7,144 nt of DNA from Acidobacteriota bacterium (GCA_019239815.1 JAFAZL010000959.1:1-7144); one strand, 5' to 3'; counted from the first letter of the stretch, positions 1-6,286 are shown. Program-made: numbers and translations. The notes: generated from the letters alone by a model not told the origin.

Positions 1-645
1 ATTCAGCGCCGGAGCAAGCTCCGCGCGCGAATGCACTTTCGTCATCCCGACGGACGAACCAAGCGCCGCCGGCTTCACGAAAACCGGATACTTGAATTTC
101 GCTTCGATCGTCTTCTGCACCTGCTTGGGATTTTTCTCCCACTCGTAGCGGTGCACCGTCACCCAGGGCACGACGGGAATCTTCGCAACCTGCAAAAGTT
201 TTTTTGCGACATCCTTGTCCATGCCAACTGCTGAACCAAGGACACCCGCACCGACAAATGGAAGTCCCGCAAGGTCGAGCAAACCCTGAATCGTTCCGTC
301 CTCGCCATACGTTCCGTGCATGACAGGAAACACAACATCGAGCTTCTGCGGAGCCGCGGCGCTGTGACTTCCATTGCCGCCCAGCGAAATCAAAGAGACA
401 TCGGTGGGGTCCGCGGTCATCGCGACCGGTTGCCCGCCACGCACAATTTCCTTCGGCAGCATTTTCTGTGCGCCCGCGCCGACACGCCATTGACCTTCCT
501 TGGTAATGCCGATTGGAATCGGCTCGTACTTCGCGGAATCGAGCCCGCGAATCACCGAAGCCGCCGATGCGAGTGAAACCTCGTGCTCGCCGCTACGCCC
601 GCCAAACAAAACGCCTACGCGCAATCTTTTTTCAGGAGTCGCCAT
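1..645 (-). CDS. ddl: D-alanine--D-alanine ligase, N-terminal part (3' end beyond the window)
   Basis: This cytoplasmic enzyme joins two D-alanines using ATP, making the dipeptide that ends the peptidoglycan stem peptide. I translated 215 codons; the frame is open to the left edge, so the C-terminal part (roughly 100-160 residues by family length) is missing. Visible motifs: the N-terminal glycine-rich loop VLFGGRSGEHEVSL (residues 12-25), whose first Glu (E20) matches the catalytic Glu15 of E. coli DdlB; MHGTYGEDGTIQG (109-121), containing the conserved His; and the ATP-grasp segment VKPAALGSSVGM (190-201), with the ATP-contacting Lys191 and the active-site Ser. About 30 residues at 60-100, between the first strands and the HG motif, suggest the longer (about 360-residue) Ddl form. 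The start is the ATG complementary to 643-645, preceded by only a weak GAAAG; no nearby upstream in-frame start was found. It is transcribed divergently from padR. Identification is firm; which Ddl paralogue it is cannot be said. Confidence 0.97.
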   Translation of the reverse strand, partial: MATPEKRLRVGVLFGGRSGEHEVSLASAASVIRGLDSAKYEPIPIGITKEGQWRVGAGAQKMLPKEIVRGGQPVAMTADPTDVSLISLGGNGSHSAAAPQKLDVVFPVMHGTYGEDGTIQGLLDLAGLPFVGAGVLGSAVGMDKDVAKKLLQVAKIPVVPWVTVHRYEWEKNPKQVQKTIEAKFKYPVFVKPAALGSSVGMTKVHSRAELAPALN

Positions 646-903
646 GTTGAAGTCTTTCGTTCTCGTCGCCTGCTCGCCTACGACCCGCGAGACCCCAAGG
701 TCGTCTTTCCAGTGTAGCCCCGGCATCTCCAATCGCTACGGATTCCGGCGCCCGGTGCGGTCAATCGCTAACGGCACGCTGGGTCAGGAATTTATTTCGA
801 ACGCCGAAGCACGCCAGAGCCCTCGAAAATATTTTGAACATTCCAAGACGATTTGGCGTTTCTATCGTCAGTTCCTGTGGGAATAGCACATATGGAGGCT
901 TGG
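646..903. other. Divergent intergenic region between ddl and padR
   Basis: These 258 bases separate two genes reading away from each other, so promoters for both should lie here. I found no convincing -35/-10 pair in either direction. An AGTGTA at 711-716 reads TACACT on the ddl strand and could be a -10, but it has no good -35. TTGAAC at 834-839 could be a padR -35, but no -10 is correctly spaced. No believable small gene is seen; open frames across this stretch continue antisense into ddl and lack family features. Confidence 0.5.
894..898 (+). promoter_or_regulatory. Shine-Dalgarno GGAGG of padR, deciding the start
   Basis: GGAGG lies 5 nt before the ATG at 904. It overlaps the in-frame ATG at 892, so that ATG and the TTG at 853 cannot use it. 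This favours 904 as the real padR start, which also matches the usual N-terminus of the family (a short lead into LKGTLDLMVL). Confidence 0.75.
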
Positions 904-1248
904 ATGTCGCCGCAGCTTGAGATGTTGAAGGGAACTTTAGATTTAATGGTCCTGCAGACGCTGCAAGCGATGGGCGCGCTGCACGGGTATGGGATCGCCC
1001 GGCGCATCGAGCAGGTCAGCCACGACGCTATCTTGTTGAATCAAGGGACGATCTACGCGTCCTTGGTGCGGTTGCAGCAGCGCGGGCTGATCAAGTCGGA
1101 GTGGGGCATCTCTGAAAATAACCGGAAGGCGAAGTTTTATTCGATTACGGCGAGAGGCTCGAAGCGCCTAGCCGAGACGGCTGAGAACTGGGAGCAGCTT
1201 TCGGCGGTGATCGCGCGGTTTTTCGCCAGCGCGAAGGAAAGCCAGTGA
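904..1248 (+). CDS. PadR-family transcriptional regulator (acidobacterial type)
   Basis: This is a 114-residue DNA-binding protein made almost entirely of a PadR winged helix. Visible parts: the first helix with LKGTLDLMVLQTL (8-20); the HGYGIARRIE helix (27-36); the recognition-helix region GTIYASLVRLQQRGLI (48-63); the wing with NNRKAKFYSIT (72-82); and a C-terminal helix (about 84-110) that would serve dimerisation. Small PadR proteins normally repress nearby membrane-transport genes and often themselves, sometimes releasing DNA on ligand binding. The acidobacterial subgroup is typically found next to ADOP permeases, exactly as here, with the permease start 121 bases after this stop. I infer that it controls that permease; the ligand is unknown. 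The start is ATG 904 because of the well-spaced GGAGG. Upstream in-frame starts would add 4 or 17 residues unlike the family. Confidence 0.95.
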   Translation: MSPQLEMLKGTLDLMVLQTLQAMGALHGYGIARRIEQVSHDAILLNQGTIYASLVRLQQRGLIKSEWGISENNRKAKFYSITARGSKRLAETAENWEQLSAVIARFFASAKESQ

Positions 1249-1305
1249 GCGCACGGGCCAAAGGCAAAACCGAACCGAGGTTAATTTTTGACGCCCGGTT
1301 AAGCT

Positions 1306-1328
1306 GGGGCGCAGCAGTGCTTCGCCCC
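1306..1328 (+). repeat. GC-rich hairpin in the padR-permease spacer
   Basis: GGGGCG (1306-1311) pairs with CGCCCC (1323-1328). After one C/T mismatch the inner AGC (1313-1315) and GCT (1319-1321) also pair around a 3-nt AGT loop. It lies 39 bases before the permease ATG and has no T-run after it, so it is not a standard Rho-independent terminator. It could tune read-through or stability between the two genes, or be a member of an interspersed repeat family: the right arm plus flank, CGCCCCTACA (1323-1332), recurs at 6323-6332. Confidence 0.6.
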
Positions 1329-1369
1329 TACACGGACGCGGCGTGTCACGCGACTCACTGGGACCGATG

Positions 1370-4015
1370 ATGGGCGACGGCGTTCACATCCTATGGGCAA
1401 AGATTCGAGCGATTTGGTCGAAGTCGGAGATGGACGACGACTTTAACGAGGAGTTCGAGTCGCACCTGGATTTGCTGGCGGCCGAGTACGAAAAGGCAGG
1501 GATGAAGCCGCAGGAAGCGCGGCGCGCGGCAATTTTGAGAGTGGGAGGACGTGAGACCTTGCGCGAAGAAAACCGAGATGCCCGAGGATTGCCATTTTTT
1601 GAAGTGCTGAGCCAGGACGTGAAATATGCTCTGCGAACGCTGCGACGCGACAAGGCATTCGCAATTTTCGCAATTTTGATCGCGGGGCTCGGTGTCGGTG
1701 CAAGCTGCACCGTATTCAGCGTCGTGAACACGTTGCTGATTCACAAGCTTCCGTTCAAGGATCCCGAACGGCTCGCTTGGGTCGCAAACCACAACGATGC
1801 GACCAACGACATGTCGGGAAAAACGTCGCAAGTCGATCACTTCAAGGATTTACGCGACAAGACGCAGTCGTTTTCCGAAATGGCGGCGTACTTTGCATTT
1901 TATGGAGTGGGTGACGCGAAACTGATCGAGGGTGGCGAGCCGGAACGACTGACGAGCGTGCCAGTCTCACAAAATTTCTTTCCATTGCTCGGTGTTGAGC
2001 CGGTATTGGGCAGGCAATTCAGTGACGACGAAGCGAAATTTAACGGGCCCCATGCCGTGATGTTGAGCGACGCGATCTGGCGCAACAAATTCGGAGCAGA
2101 CCCTCACATAGTCGGCCGAGCACTCGATTTCGACGGTGGTCAGAAGACGGTCGTCGGCATTTTGCCCCCGTCGTTCGATTTTTCGACGATCTTCACGCCT
2201 GGCAGCCGCGTTGATATTTTCGAATGTTTTCCCCTGACGCCGGAAACGAACAAGTGGGGCAACACGCTGGCGATCGTAGGTCGGTTGAAACCCGGAATCA
2301 CTGCGCAGCAGGCGCAGGCGGAAGCGACGGTGCTCGCGAAGCTCCAATCGGAAGCGCACAAGGAGCGCAACGATTTCGATCCGAAGGTATCGATGTTGAC
2401 AGAGCACGTCAGCGGAAGGCTGCGTCCGGCGTTGTTTGTTCTGGCGACCGCCGTCGGTGTTGTGATGCTGATCGTTTGTGCGAACTTGTCGAATCTATTG
2501 CTGGCTCGTGGTACGACGCGGCAGAAGGAAATTGCGATTCGCGCGACGCTCGGTGCCGGGAAGATGCGGTTGATCCGGCAGATGCTGACGGAGAGTTTGA
2601 TCCTGTCGTTTTGCGGCGCGATCGTCGGATTGATTCTCGCATTCATCGGAACTCGCGTTTTGGCTCATCTAACATCGATCAGTATTCCGCTGCTCGGCGA
2701 AGTGCACATCGACGGGACTGTGCTGGTATTCACGCTGCTCGTTGCCGTGGCAACAGGCTTGGTTTTTGGCCTGCTGCCGGCATTGCAAGTGCGCGGGCTG
2801 CGGCTTCATGACACGCTGAAGGATGCCAATCGCGGATCGAGCGTCGGCCGAGGTCACGCTTGGGTGCGGAATGCCCTCGTGGTTGCCGAAATCGGATTAG
2901 CGTGCGTGTTGGTCGTCGGTGCGGGATTGTTGATCCGCAGCTTCATGCGCGTGCTCGACGTGAATATGGGCTTCAGCCCGGATCGCGTGTCAGCGGTGCG
3001 AATCGATCCGAACTCGTCTTACAAGACGCCGGAAAAGGTGAATGCGTATTTCACGGAAGTCTTGCGGCGGGTGAACGAGATACAGGGTGTCGAAGCCGCG
3101 GGAATGTCGGACGCGATTCCGCTGGGGCATAACCGAAGCTGGGGCATTGCCCCGAAAGGCGCGCAATACAAGCCGAACGAATATCCTGATGGATTCCCGC
3201 GCATCATCAGCGAAGGGTACTTCCACGCGCTCGAGATTCCGCTCAAGAAGGGCCGCGATTTTACGGCACGCGACGACAAGGGAACACTGAACGTCATCAT
3301 TTTGAACGAGACGTGCGTGCGAAATTTTTTTCCGAACGAAGACCCGATCGGAAAGATCATGGCTATCGATGTGGACCGGACTGTCGTCGGTGTCGTCGGC
3401 GATGTCCATCACATGTCGCTTGAAGAGGGCTCGGGCAACGAGTTCTATATTCCTCTGCGGCAGATTGGCGATTGGGGTTCGGTTGATCTAGTGGTGCGAT
3501 CGTCGCTGACGACGTCTGAATTGGGAACGCGATTGCGCGAGGCGTTGCTGCCGCTCGAACCGAACCTGGCGACTTCGAACATGCGGACAATGCAGTCGAT
3601 GGTGGATCGCGCGGTGTCGCCGCGGCGATTTGTCGTGATCCTGCTTGGGGGATTTGCGGCATTTGCGTTGGTGCTGGCTTCGCTGGGAATTTACGCGGTG
3701 ATTTCGTACTCCGTGAGCCAGCGAACGCAGGAGATCGGAATTCGCATGGCGCTCGGTGCATCTTCGGAAATGCTGCAGAAGAGCATCTTGATGCAGACGT
3801 TGTGGCTTGCCGCCATCGGTGTTGCTGGAGGGATCATCGGCTCGTGGATTTTGGCGCGAGCGCTGAACGGGATGTTGTTCGGCGTGCAGCCGACCGATCC
3901 GATCACATTTGCGGTGATGGTGCTAATTTTGACCGTGGTGGCGTGCTTGGCGGGCTATTTGCCGGCGCGGCGGGCGTCGCAGATCGATCCGATGCAGGCG
4001 TTGCGGATCGATTGA
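1370..4015 (+). CDS. ADOP-family permease: two FtsX/MacB-like modules, no ATPase domain
   Basis: This 881-residue inner-membrane protein belongs to the acidobacterial duplicated orphan permease group, related to MacB/FtsX ABC-transporter permeases. Order: a soluble N-terminal stretch (about 1-85) with the typical acidic segment MDDDFNEEFESHLDLL and GMKPQEARRAAILRVGG; TM1 (about 96-123); a MacB-type extracytoplasmic domain (about 124-345); an FtsX core with three TMs (about 353-378, 405-430, 449-470) and coupling helix EIAIRATLGAGKMRLIRQM (387-405); then the second copy with TM5 (about 500-522), a second extracytoplasmic domain (about 525-745) and three TMs (about 752-780, 805-830, 845-865), with EIGIRMALGAS (788-798). 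No Walker A/B or signature motif is present and no ATPase gene lies nearby, so an ATPase would have to come from elsewhere; substrate unknown. MacB-like relatives move peptides, lipids or drugs, or act in mechanotransmission. Start: ATG 1370 with GGGA six bases upstream; ATG 1367 and GTG 1343 are in-frame alternatives. Probably co-transcribed with padR. Confidence 0.94.
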   Translation: MGDGVHILWAKIRAIWSKSEMDDDFNEEFESHLDLLAAEYEKAGMKPQEARRAAILRVGGRETLREENRDARGLPFFEVLSQDVKYALRTLRRDKAFAIFAILIAGLGVGASCTVFSVVNTLLIHKLPFKDPERLAWVANHNDATNDMSGKTSQVDHFKDLRDKTQSFSEMAAYFAFYGVGDAKLIEGGEPERLTSVPVSQNFFPLLGVEPVLGRQFSDDEAKFNGPHAVMLSDAIWRNKFGADPHIVGRALDFDGGQKTVVGILPPSFDFSTIFTPGSRVDIFECFPLTPETNKWGNTLAIVGRLKPGITAQQAQAEATVLAKLQSEAHKERNDFDPKVSMLTEHVSGRLRPALFVLATAVGVVMLIVCANLSNLLLARGTTRQKEIAIRATLGAGKMRLIRQMLTESLILSFCGAIVGLILAFIGTRVLAHLTSISIPLLGEVHIDGTVLVFTLLVAVATGLVFGLLPALQVRGLRLHDTLKDANRGSSVGRGHAWVRNALVVAEIGLACVLVVGAGLLIRSFMRVLDVNMGFSPDRVSAVRIDPNSSYKTPEKVNAYFTEVLRRVNEIQGVEAAGMSDAIPLGHNRSWGIAPKGAQYKPNEYPDGFPRIISEGYFHALEIPLKKGRDFTARDDKGTLNVIILNETCVRNFFPNEDPIGKIMAIDVDRTVVGVVGDVHHMSLEEGSGNEFYIPLRQIGDWGSVDLVVRSSLTTSELGTRLREALLPLEPNLATSNMRTMQSMVDRAVSPRRFVVILLGGFAAFALVLASLGIYAVISYSVSQRTQEIGIRMALGASSEMLQKSILMQTLWLAAIGVAGGIIGSWILARALNGMLFGVQPTDPITFAVMVLILTVVACLAGYLPARRASQIDPMQALRID

Positions 4016-4053
4016 GTGATTCGTGATCCATATCTAGGGATGAGCGTCGCCGT

Positions 4054-4086
4054 TCAGTTCCATGTTGTAATACAAACGGGAACTGA
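4054..4086 (+). promoter_or_regulatory. Nested dyad covering the ribosome-binding site of the GNAT gene
   Basis: TCAGTTCC (4054-4061) is the exact reverse complement of GGAACTGA (4079-4086). Inside it TTGTA (4065-4069) and TACAA (4071-4075) form a second dyad, and both share the same centre at 4070. The right arm overlaps the only Shine-Dalgarno-like run, GGGAA at 4078-4082, and ends two bases before the ATG at 4089. In RNA it would form a stem that hides the ribosome-binding site; in DNA it could be an operator for a dimeric repressor. The symmetry is seen directly; the regulatory role is inference. Confidence 0.5.
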
Positions 4087-4088
4087 TA

Positions 4089-4631
4089 ATGACCGAGACT
4101 GCGGAAAAATATCTTCTAAAAAGTGAGCGATTGGGATTTCGCTGGTGGACAGCGGATGACTTGCCACTTGCGCAGCAACTCTGGGGCGACCTCGAAGTCA
4201 CAAAATATTTTGGCGGACCATTTTCGGAAGATGAAGTCCGAAAACGCTTCAAGCACGAGCGCGCACGCCGCATGGTTCATGGCTTCCAATATTGGGTGAT
4301 CGAGCTACTCGCGACAGGTGAGTTTGTGGGAGTCTGCGGGCTGCGACCGTATCGTCCGGCCGAGGAAATCATCGAACTAGGCTTCCATCTCTTACCGAAA
4401 TTCTGGGGCCAAGGCTTGGCGACGGAAGCGGCACGCGCGGTCATTCCGTACGCCTTCGAAAAATACGCACCGAAAAAGCTGATTGCCGGTCACCATCCTG
4501 AAAACGTAAATTCAAAAAAGGTCCTCGGCAAACTTGGCTTCGCCTACTCGCACGACGAAAATTTCCCCCAGCTGGGCATGGATATTCCGTACTACTTGCT
4601 AGACGGACCCACCAAAGAGAAGAAGTCCTAA
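4089..4631 (+). CDS. GNAT-family N-acetyltransferase (RimJ/RimL type)
   Basis: This 180-residue protein transfers an acetyl group from acetyl-CoA to an amine. It has the layout of the RimJ/RimL subgroup (acetyltransferase_3): an N-terminal strand with SERLGFRWWTADDLPLA (12-28); a middle strand YWVIELLATGEFVGVCGLR (68-86); the acetyl-CoA pyrophosphate loop region LGFHLLPKFWGQGLATEA (97-114), where WGQGLA is the Q/R-x-x-G-x-G/A motif; and a late ENVNSKKVLGKLGF (138-151), the conserved Asn/Ser helix that positions CoA. Length is normal. Relatives modify ribosomal-protein N-termini, antibiotics or small metabolites, and the substrate cannot be told from sequence. ATG 4089 has GGGAA six bases upstream, inside the dyad at 4054-4086. 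It begins 73 bases after the permease and may have its own promoter. It converges on the GIY-YIG gene, with no clear terminator between them. Confidence 0.93.
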   Translation: MTETAEKYLLKSERLGFRWWTADDLPLAQQLWGDLEVTKYFGGPFSEDEVRKRFKHERARRMVHGFQYWVIELLATGEFVGVCGLRPYRPAEEIIELGFHLLPKFWGQGLATEAARAVIPYAFEKYAPKKLIAGHHPENVNSKKVLGKLGFAYSHDENFPQLGMDIPYYLLDGPTKEKKS

Positions 4632-4673
4632 CAAGCATGAAGTGCTTCGTCGTCGTGCTGGTCAGTGGTGCTC

Positions 4674-4706
4674 ACGTCTGAGATCCTTCGCTTCGCTCAG
4701 GATGAC
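4674..4706 (-). repeat. Left copy of 33-bp interspersed repeat (inverted relative to 5104-5136)
   Basis: Read on the minus strand, this copy and the one at 5104-5136 match at 31 of 33 positions. They share a 26-base identical core (4678-4703) beginning ATCCTGAGCGAAGCG and ending AAGGATCTCAG. Each copy can form a small hairpin through CTGAG/CTCAG or through ATCCT/AGGAT. The stop codon of the GIY-YIG gene (4697-4699) lies inside it. ATCCTGAGC...GAAGGATCT sequences are known to me as common intergenic repeats in many environmental bacteria, which is background knowledge and was not searched. Confidence 0.85.
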
Positions 4707-5050
4707 AATTTACTTATTGGCGCGGGAATGGGTTGAGTTGGGAACTCGATTGGAATCCGAAGTTTGTTGAAGTGAGTTGCGGCTAGGTCGGTCCAGCTGG
4801 GGTTCGCGGCACTGACTAGTGTCAATTTCTTCGACCGTAACCAGCCTTTCAGTCTTTTTTCTCTCGCGATTGCGGCCTCAATACTCGAGAACGTCTCGAA
4901 GTAGACGAGAGAGTCCAGCCCGTAGCGAGCGGCGAAACCTGGAACTAGTTTCTTTTTATGCTCCCACACACGACGGTCTAGATCATTCGTAACGCCGACG
5001 TAAAGCATACGAGTCGCATTGGCAAGGATATAGACGGAGTAGGTTTTCAT
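4697..5050 (-). CDS. Small GIY-YIG endonuclease-domain protein
   Basis: This 117-residue protein consists of one GIY-YIG nuclease domain (about residues 2-89) plus a basic, proline-rich tail. Motifs: VYIL (6-9) and YVG (17-19) are the GIY and YIG elements; the helix VTNDLDRRVWEH (20-31) carries the likely catalytic Arg27 and His31; IAREKRLKGWLRSKK (61-75) carries the likely metal-binding Glu64; and NPSWTDL (83-89) is the conserved end motif of the UPF0213/YhbQ-like group. All key residues are present, so it should be active as a nuclease. Relatives are mostly uncharacterised; YhbQ-like proteins have been linked to DNA repair or processing. The tail (90-117) is longer than in YhbQ, and its last codons and stop lie in the left 33-bp repeat. 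A similar repeat sits 54 bases upstream of the ATG. The ATG (5048-5050) has only a weak GGG upstream. It could be a mobile or selfish gene, but there is no transposase. Confidence 0.92.
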   Translation of the reverse strand: MKTYSVYILANATRMLYVGVTNDLDRRVWEHKKKLVPGFAARYGLDSLVYFETFSSIEAAIAREKRLKGWLRSKKLTLVSAANPSWTDLAATHFNKLRIPIEFPTQPIPAPISKLSS

Positions 5051-5087
5051 ACCAACCCGTAAGATATAACGTACGATAGCCTATCAA

Positions 5088-5108
5088 ATAACATAACAGA
5101 TATGTTAT
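5088..5108. repeat. AT-rich dyad upstream of the GIY-YIG gene, abutting the right repeat
   Basis: ATAACA (5093-5098) and TGTTAT (5103-5108) are perfect inverted arms around GATA. An overlapping pair, ATAACAT (5088-5094) and ATGTTAT (5102-5108), is also perfect. It sits 38-58 bases before the GIY-YIG start and overlaps the first bases of the repeat at 5104. It might be an operator or an end structure of the repeat unit. A smaller dyad, GATAG-C-CTATC (5075-5085), lies between it and the gene. Confidence 0.45.
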
Positions 5109-5136
5109 CCTGAGCGAAGCGAAGGATCTCAGGCGT
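5104..5136 (+). repeat. Right copy of 33-bp interspersed repeat
   Basis: This is the partner of the copy at 4674-4706, in opposite orientation. The core at 5107-5132 is identical; the differences are T5106 and G5133. CCTGAG (5109-5114) and CTCAGG (5128-5133) are perfect inverted arms, so it could fold as a stem with a 13-nt loop. The pair encloses the GIY-YIG gene, giving a 463-bp unit from 4674 to 5136. No target-site duplication is visible outside the two copies. It lies between that gene's promoter region and the end of arginase, and might also help end arginase transcripts, although no clear T-run follows. Confidence 0.85.
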
Positions 5137-5183
5137 ATTCACGAGCGCCGAACCGATCGGTCGATTAGGTTGCCGGCGGGTAC

Positions 5184-6095
5184 TTATAGGATTTTTTGGC
5201 CGAGGGCGGAGAGGACGAGCTCCACGCCGAGCAGGGCAGTGCGGTTGTGTTCGTCGAGGATGGGGTTGATCTCGACGACTTCGAGGGAAACCATGGATTC
5301 GCTGTCGGCGATCATTTCCATGGCGAGGTGGGCCTCGCGATAAGTTACGCCGCCGCGGACTGGAGTGCCGACACCGGGGGCATCGGCGGGATCGACGAAG
5401 TCCATGTCGAGGCTGACGGCGATGCCGGCGGTGTCGTCCATCGCGTACTTGATCGCGTCGGCCATGACTTCGCGCATGCCGCGTTCATCGATGTCGCGCA
5501 TGGTGAAGACGTGGACGCCGGATTTTTTTGCGATCTTGCGTTCGTGCGCGTCGAGATCGCGCGCGCCGACGATCACGATGTTGGCGGGTTCGGCCTTCGG
5601 TTTGAATCCCATTAATTCCGATAGTTCGGAGGCGCCGTAGCCCATGATGCTGGCGAGCGGCATGCCGTGTACGTTGCCTGATGGCGACGATTCGGGGATG
5701 TTCATGTCGCCGTGCGCGTCGAGCCAGATGTAGCCGATGTCTTTTTTCTGCTGGCGGTAGAAATTCGAAACGCCGGCGGCAACGCCAGCAGCAATCGAGT
5801 GGTCTCCTCCTAGAACGAGCGGCAGAAAATCTTCCTGTAAGGCTTTATCGACAGTTTTTGCGATGTCGGCGCAGGTCTCGGCAATTTCCTGCAAATATTT
5901 GGCGCGCTTTTCACCGATCGACATTTCTTCGGGTTGCTTCACTTCCAGATTGCCGATGTCTTCGACAGTGATGCCGAGCTTCTTGATCGCGGCTTGGAGG
6001 CCGGCGCTGCGGAGAGCGGAAGGGCCCATGTCGACGCCTCGGCGGCTTTGGCCGAGGTCCATGGGGACGCCGATGATGCGGACTTTTTGAGACAT
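5184..6095 (-). CDS. rocF: Arginase
   Basis: This enzyme hydrolyses L-arginine to L-ornithine and urea in the cytoplasm, using a binuclear manganese centre. At 303 residues it has the normal bacterial length. Ligand motifs are complete: GGDHS (96-100, His99), DAHGD (126-130, Asp126, His128, Asp130) and SLDMDFVDP (228-236, Asp230 and Asp232). The substrate loop SPSGNVHGMP (137-146, His143), GTPVRGGVTYREAH (243-256) and the final LEVVEINPILDEHNRTA (271-287, Glu275) are characteristic of true arginase rather than agmatinase or formiminoglutamase. The N-terminus (IIGVPMDLGQSRRGVDMGPSALR) is also typical. I chose ATG 6093-6095, with AGG seven bases upstream (6103-6105 complement). The frame stays open to an ATG at 6260, but those 55 extra residues have no arginase features and cover the heptamer repeat. 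It lies downstream of asnS on the same strand, with a 250-base gap. No ornithine-pathway gene is adjacent. Confidence 0.97.
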   Translation of the reverse strand: MSQKVRIIGVPMDLGQSRRGVDMGPSALRSAGLQAAIKKLGITVEDIGNLEVKQPEEMSIGEKRAKYLQEIAETCADIAKTVDKALQEDFLPLVLGGDHSIAAGVAAGVSNFYRQQKKDIGYIWLDAHGDMNIPESSPSGNVHGMPLASIMGYGASELSELMGFKPKAEPANIVIVGARDLDAHERKIAKKSGVHVFTMRDIDERGMREVMADAIKYAMDDTAGIAVSLDMDFVDPADAPGVGTPVRGGVTYREAHLAMEMIADSESMVSLEVVEINPILDEHNRTALLGVELVLSALGQKIL

Positions 6096-6112
6096 GCGAA
6101 AACCTGGAAACG

Positions 6113-6140
6113 GTGACTCGTGACTGGTAACTAGTGACTG
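6113..6140. repeat. Four tandem copies of a 7-bp repeat in the arginase leader
   Basis: GTGACTC, GTGACTG, GTAACTA and GTGACTG follow each other without gaps, 28 bases in all, ending 18 bases upstream of the arginase ATG. Such degenerate heptamer arrays are a known type of short tandem repeat in bacterial intergenic DNA. If the arginase promoter lies further upstream, the array would be in the 5' leader. Copy number could vary between strains. Confidence 0.75.
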
Positions 6141-6286
6141 GCTGGCCGGACGCGAATTGGTGGTTCGCTGGCGGACGTGGCCAGTACCTAGGGACGATCC
6201 ACGAACACTCTTGAAGTGCGGCGTGACACAGAGGTGCCCGTTTAGAGGGCAACTAGCCACGCAAAATTGAGCCTAGACAAAATGAC

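Noticed and set aside
843..856. CCAA-N6-TTGG dyad upstream of padR as an autoregulatory operator.
   Set aside because: The arms are only 4 bp and do not extend; this is expected by chance in a region of this length.
500..886. A 128-codon plus-strand frame across the ddl start and the intergenic region.
   Set aside because: It overlaps ddl antisense and has no recognisable domain; it stops just before padR by chance.
2224..2811. A 195-codon plus-strand open frame inside the permease gene.
   Set aside because: It is in another frame of a continuous 881-residue family member, is rich in Arg, Ala and Ser, and has no recognisable motif.
4633..4647. AAGCA/TGCTT hairpin after the GNAT stop as a terminator.
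   Set aside because: The stem is only 5 bp with no T-run after it; CGTCGTCG follows instead.
4660..5150. Target-site duplication around the GIY-YIG repeat unit, as for a transposon.
   Set aside because: I compared the bases just outside both 33-bp copies and saw no matching short direct repeat, and no transposase is present.
5152..5161. ACCGATCGGT perfect palindrome near the arginase end.
   Set aside because: It is a single short palindrome without context; no gene start or repeat partner supports a role.
5196..5615. A 139-codon plus-strand open frame over arginase.
   Set aside because: It is an antisense shadow of a clearly functional gene; its Asp/Val/Gly-rich sequence is what reversed arginase codons give, and there is no independent domain.
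6096..6260. A 55-codon N-terminal extension of arginase from an ATG at 6260.
   Set aside because: The extension has no arginase features, is partly the heptamer array, and the internal ATG at 6095 gives the normal length with a usable AGG seven bases upstream.
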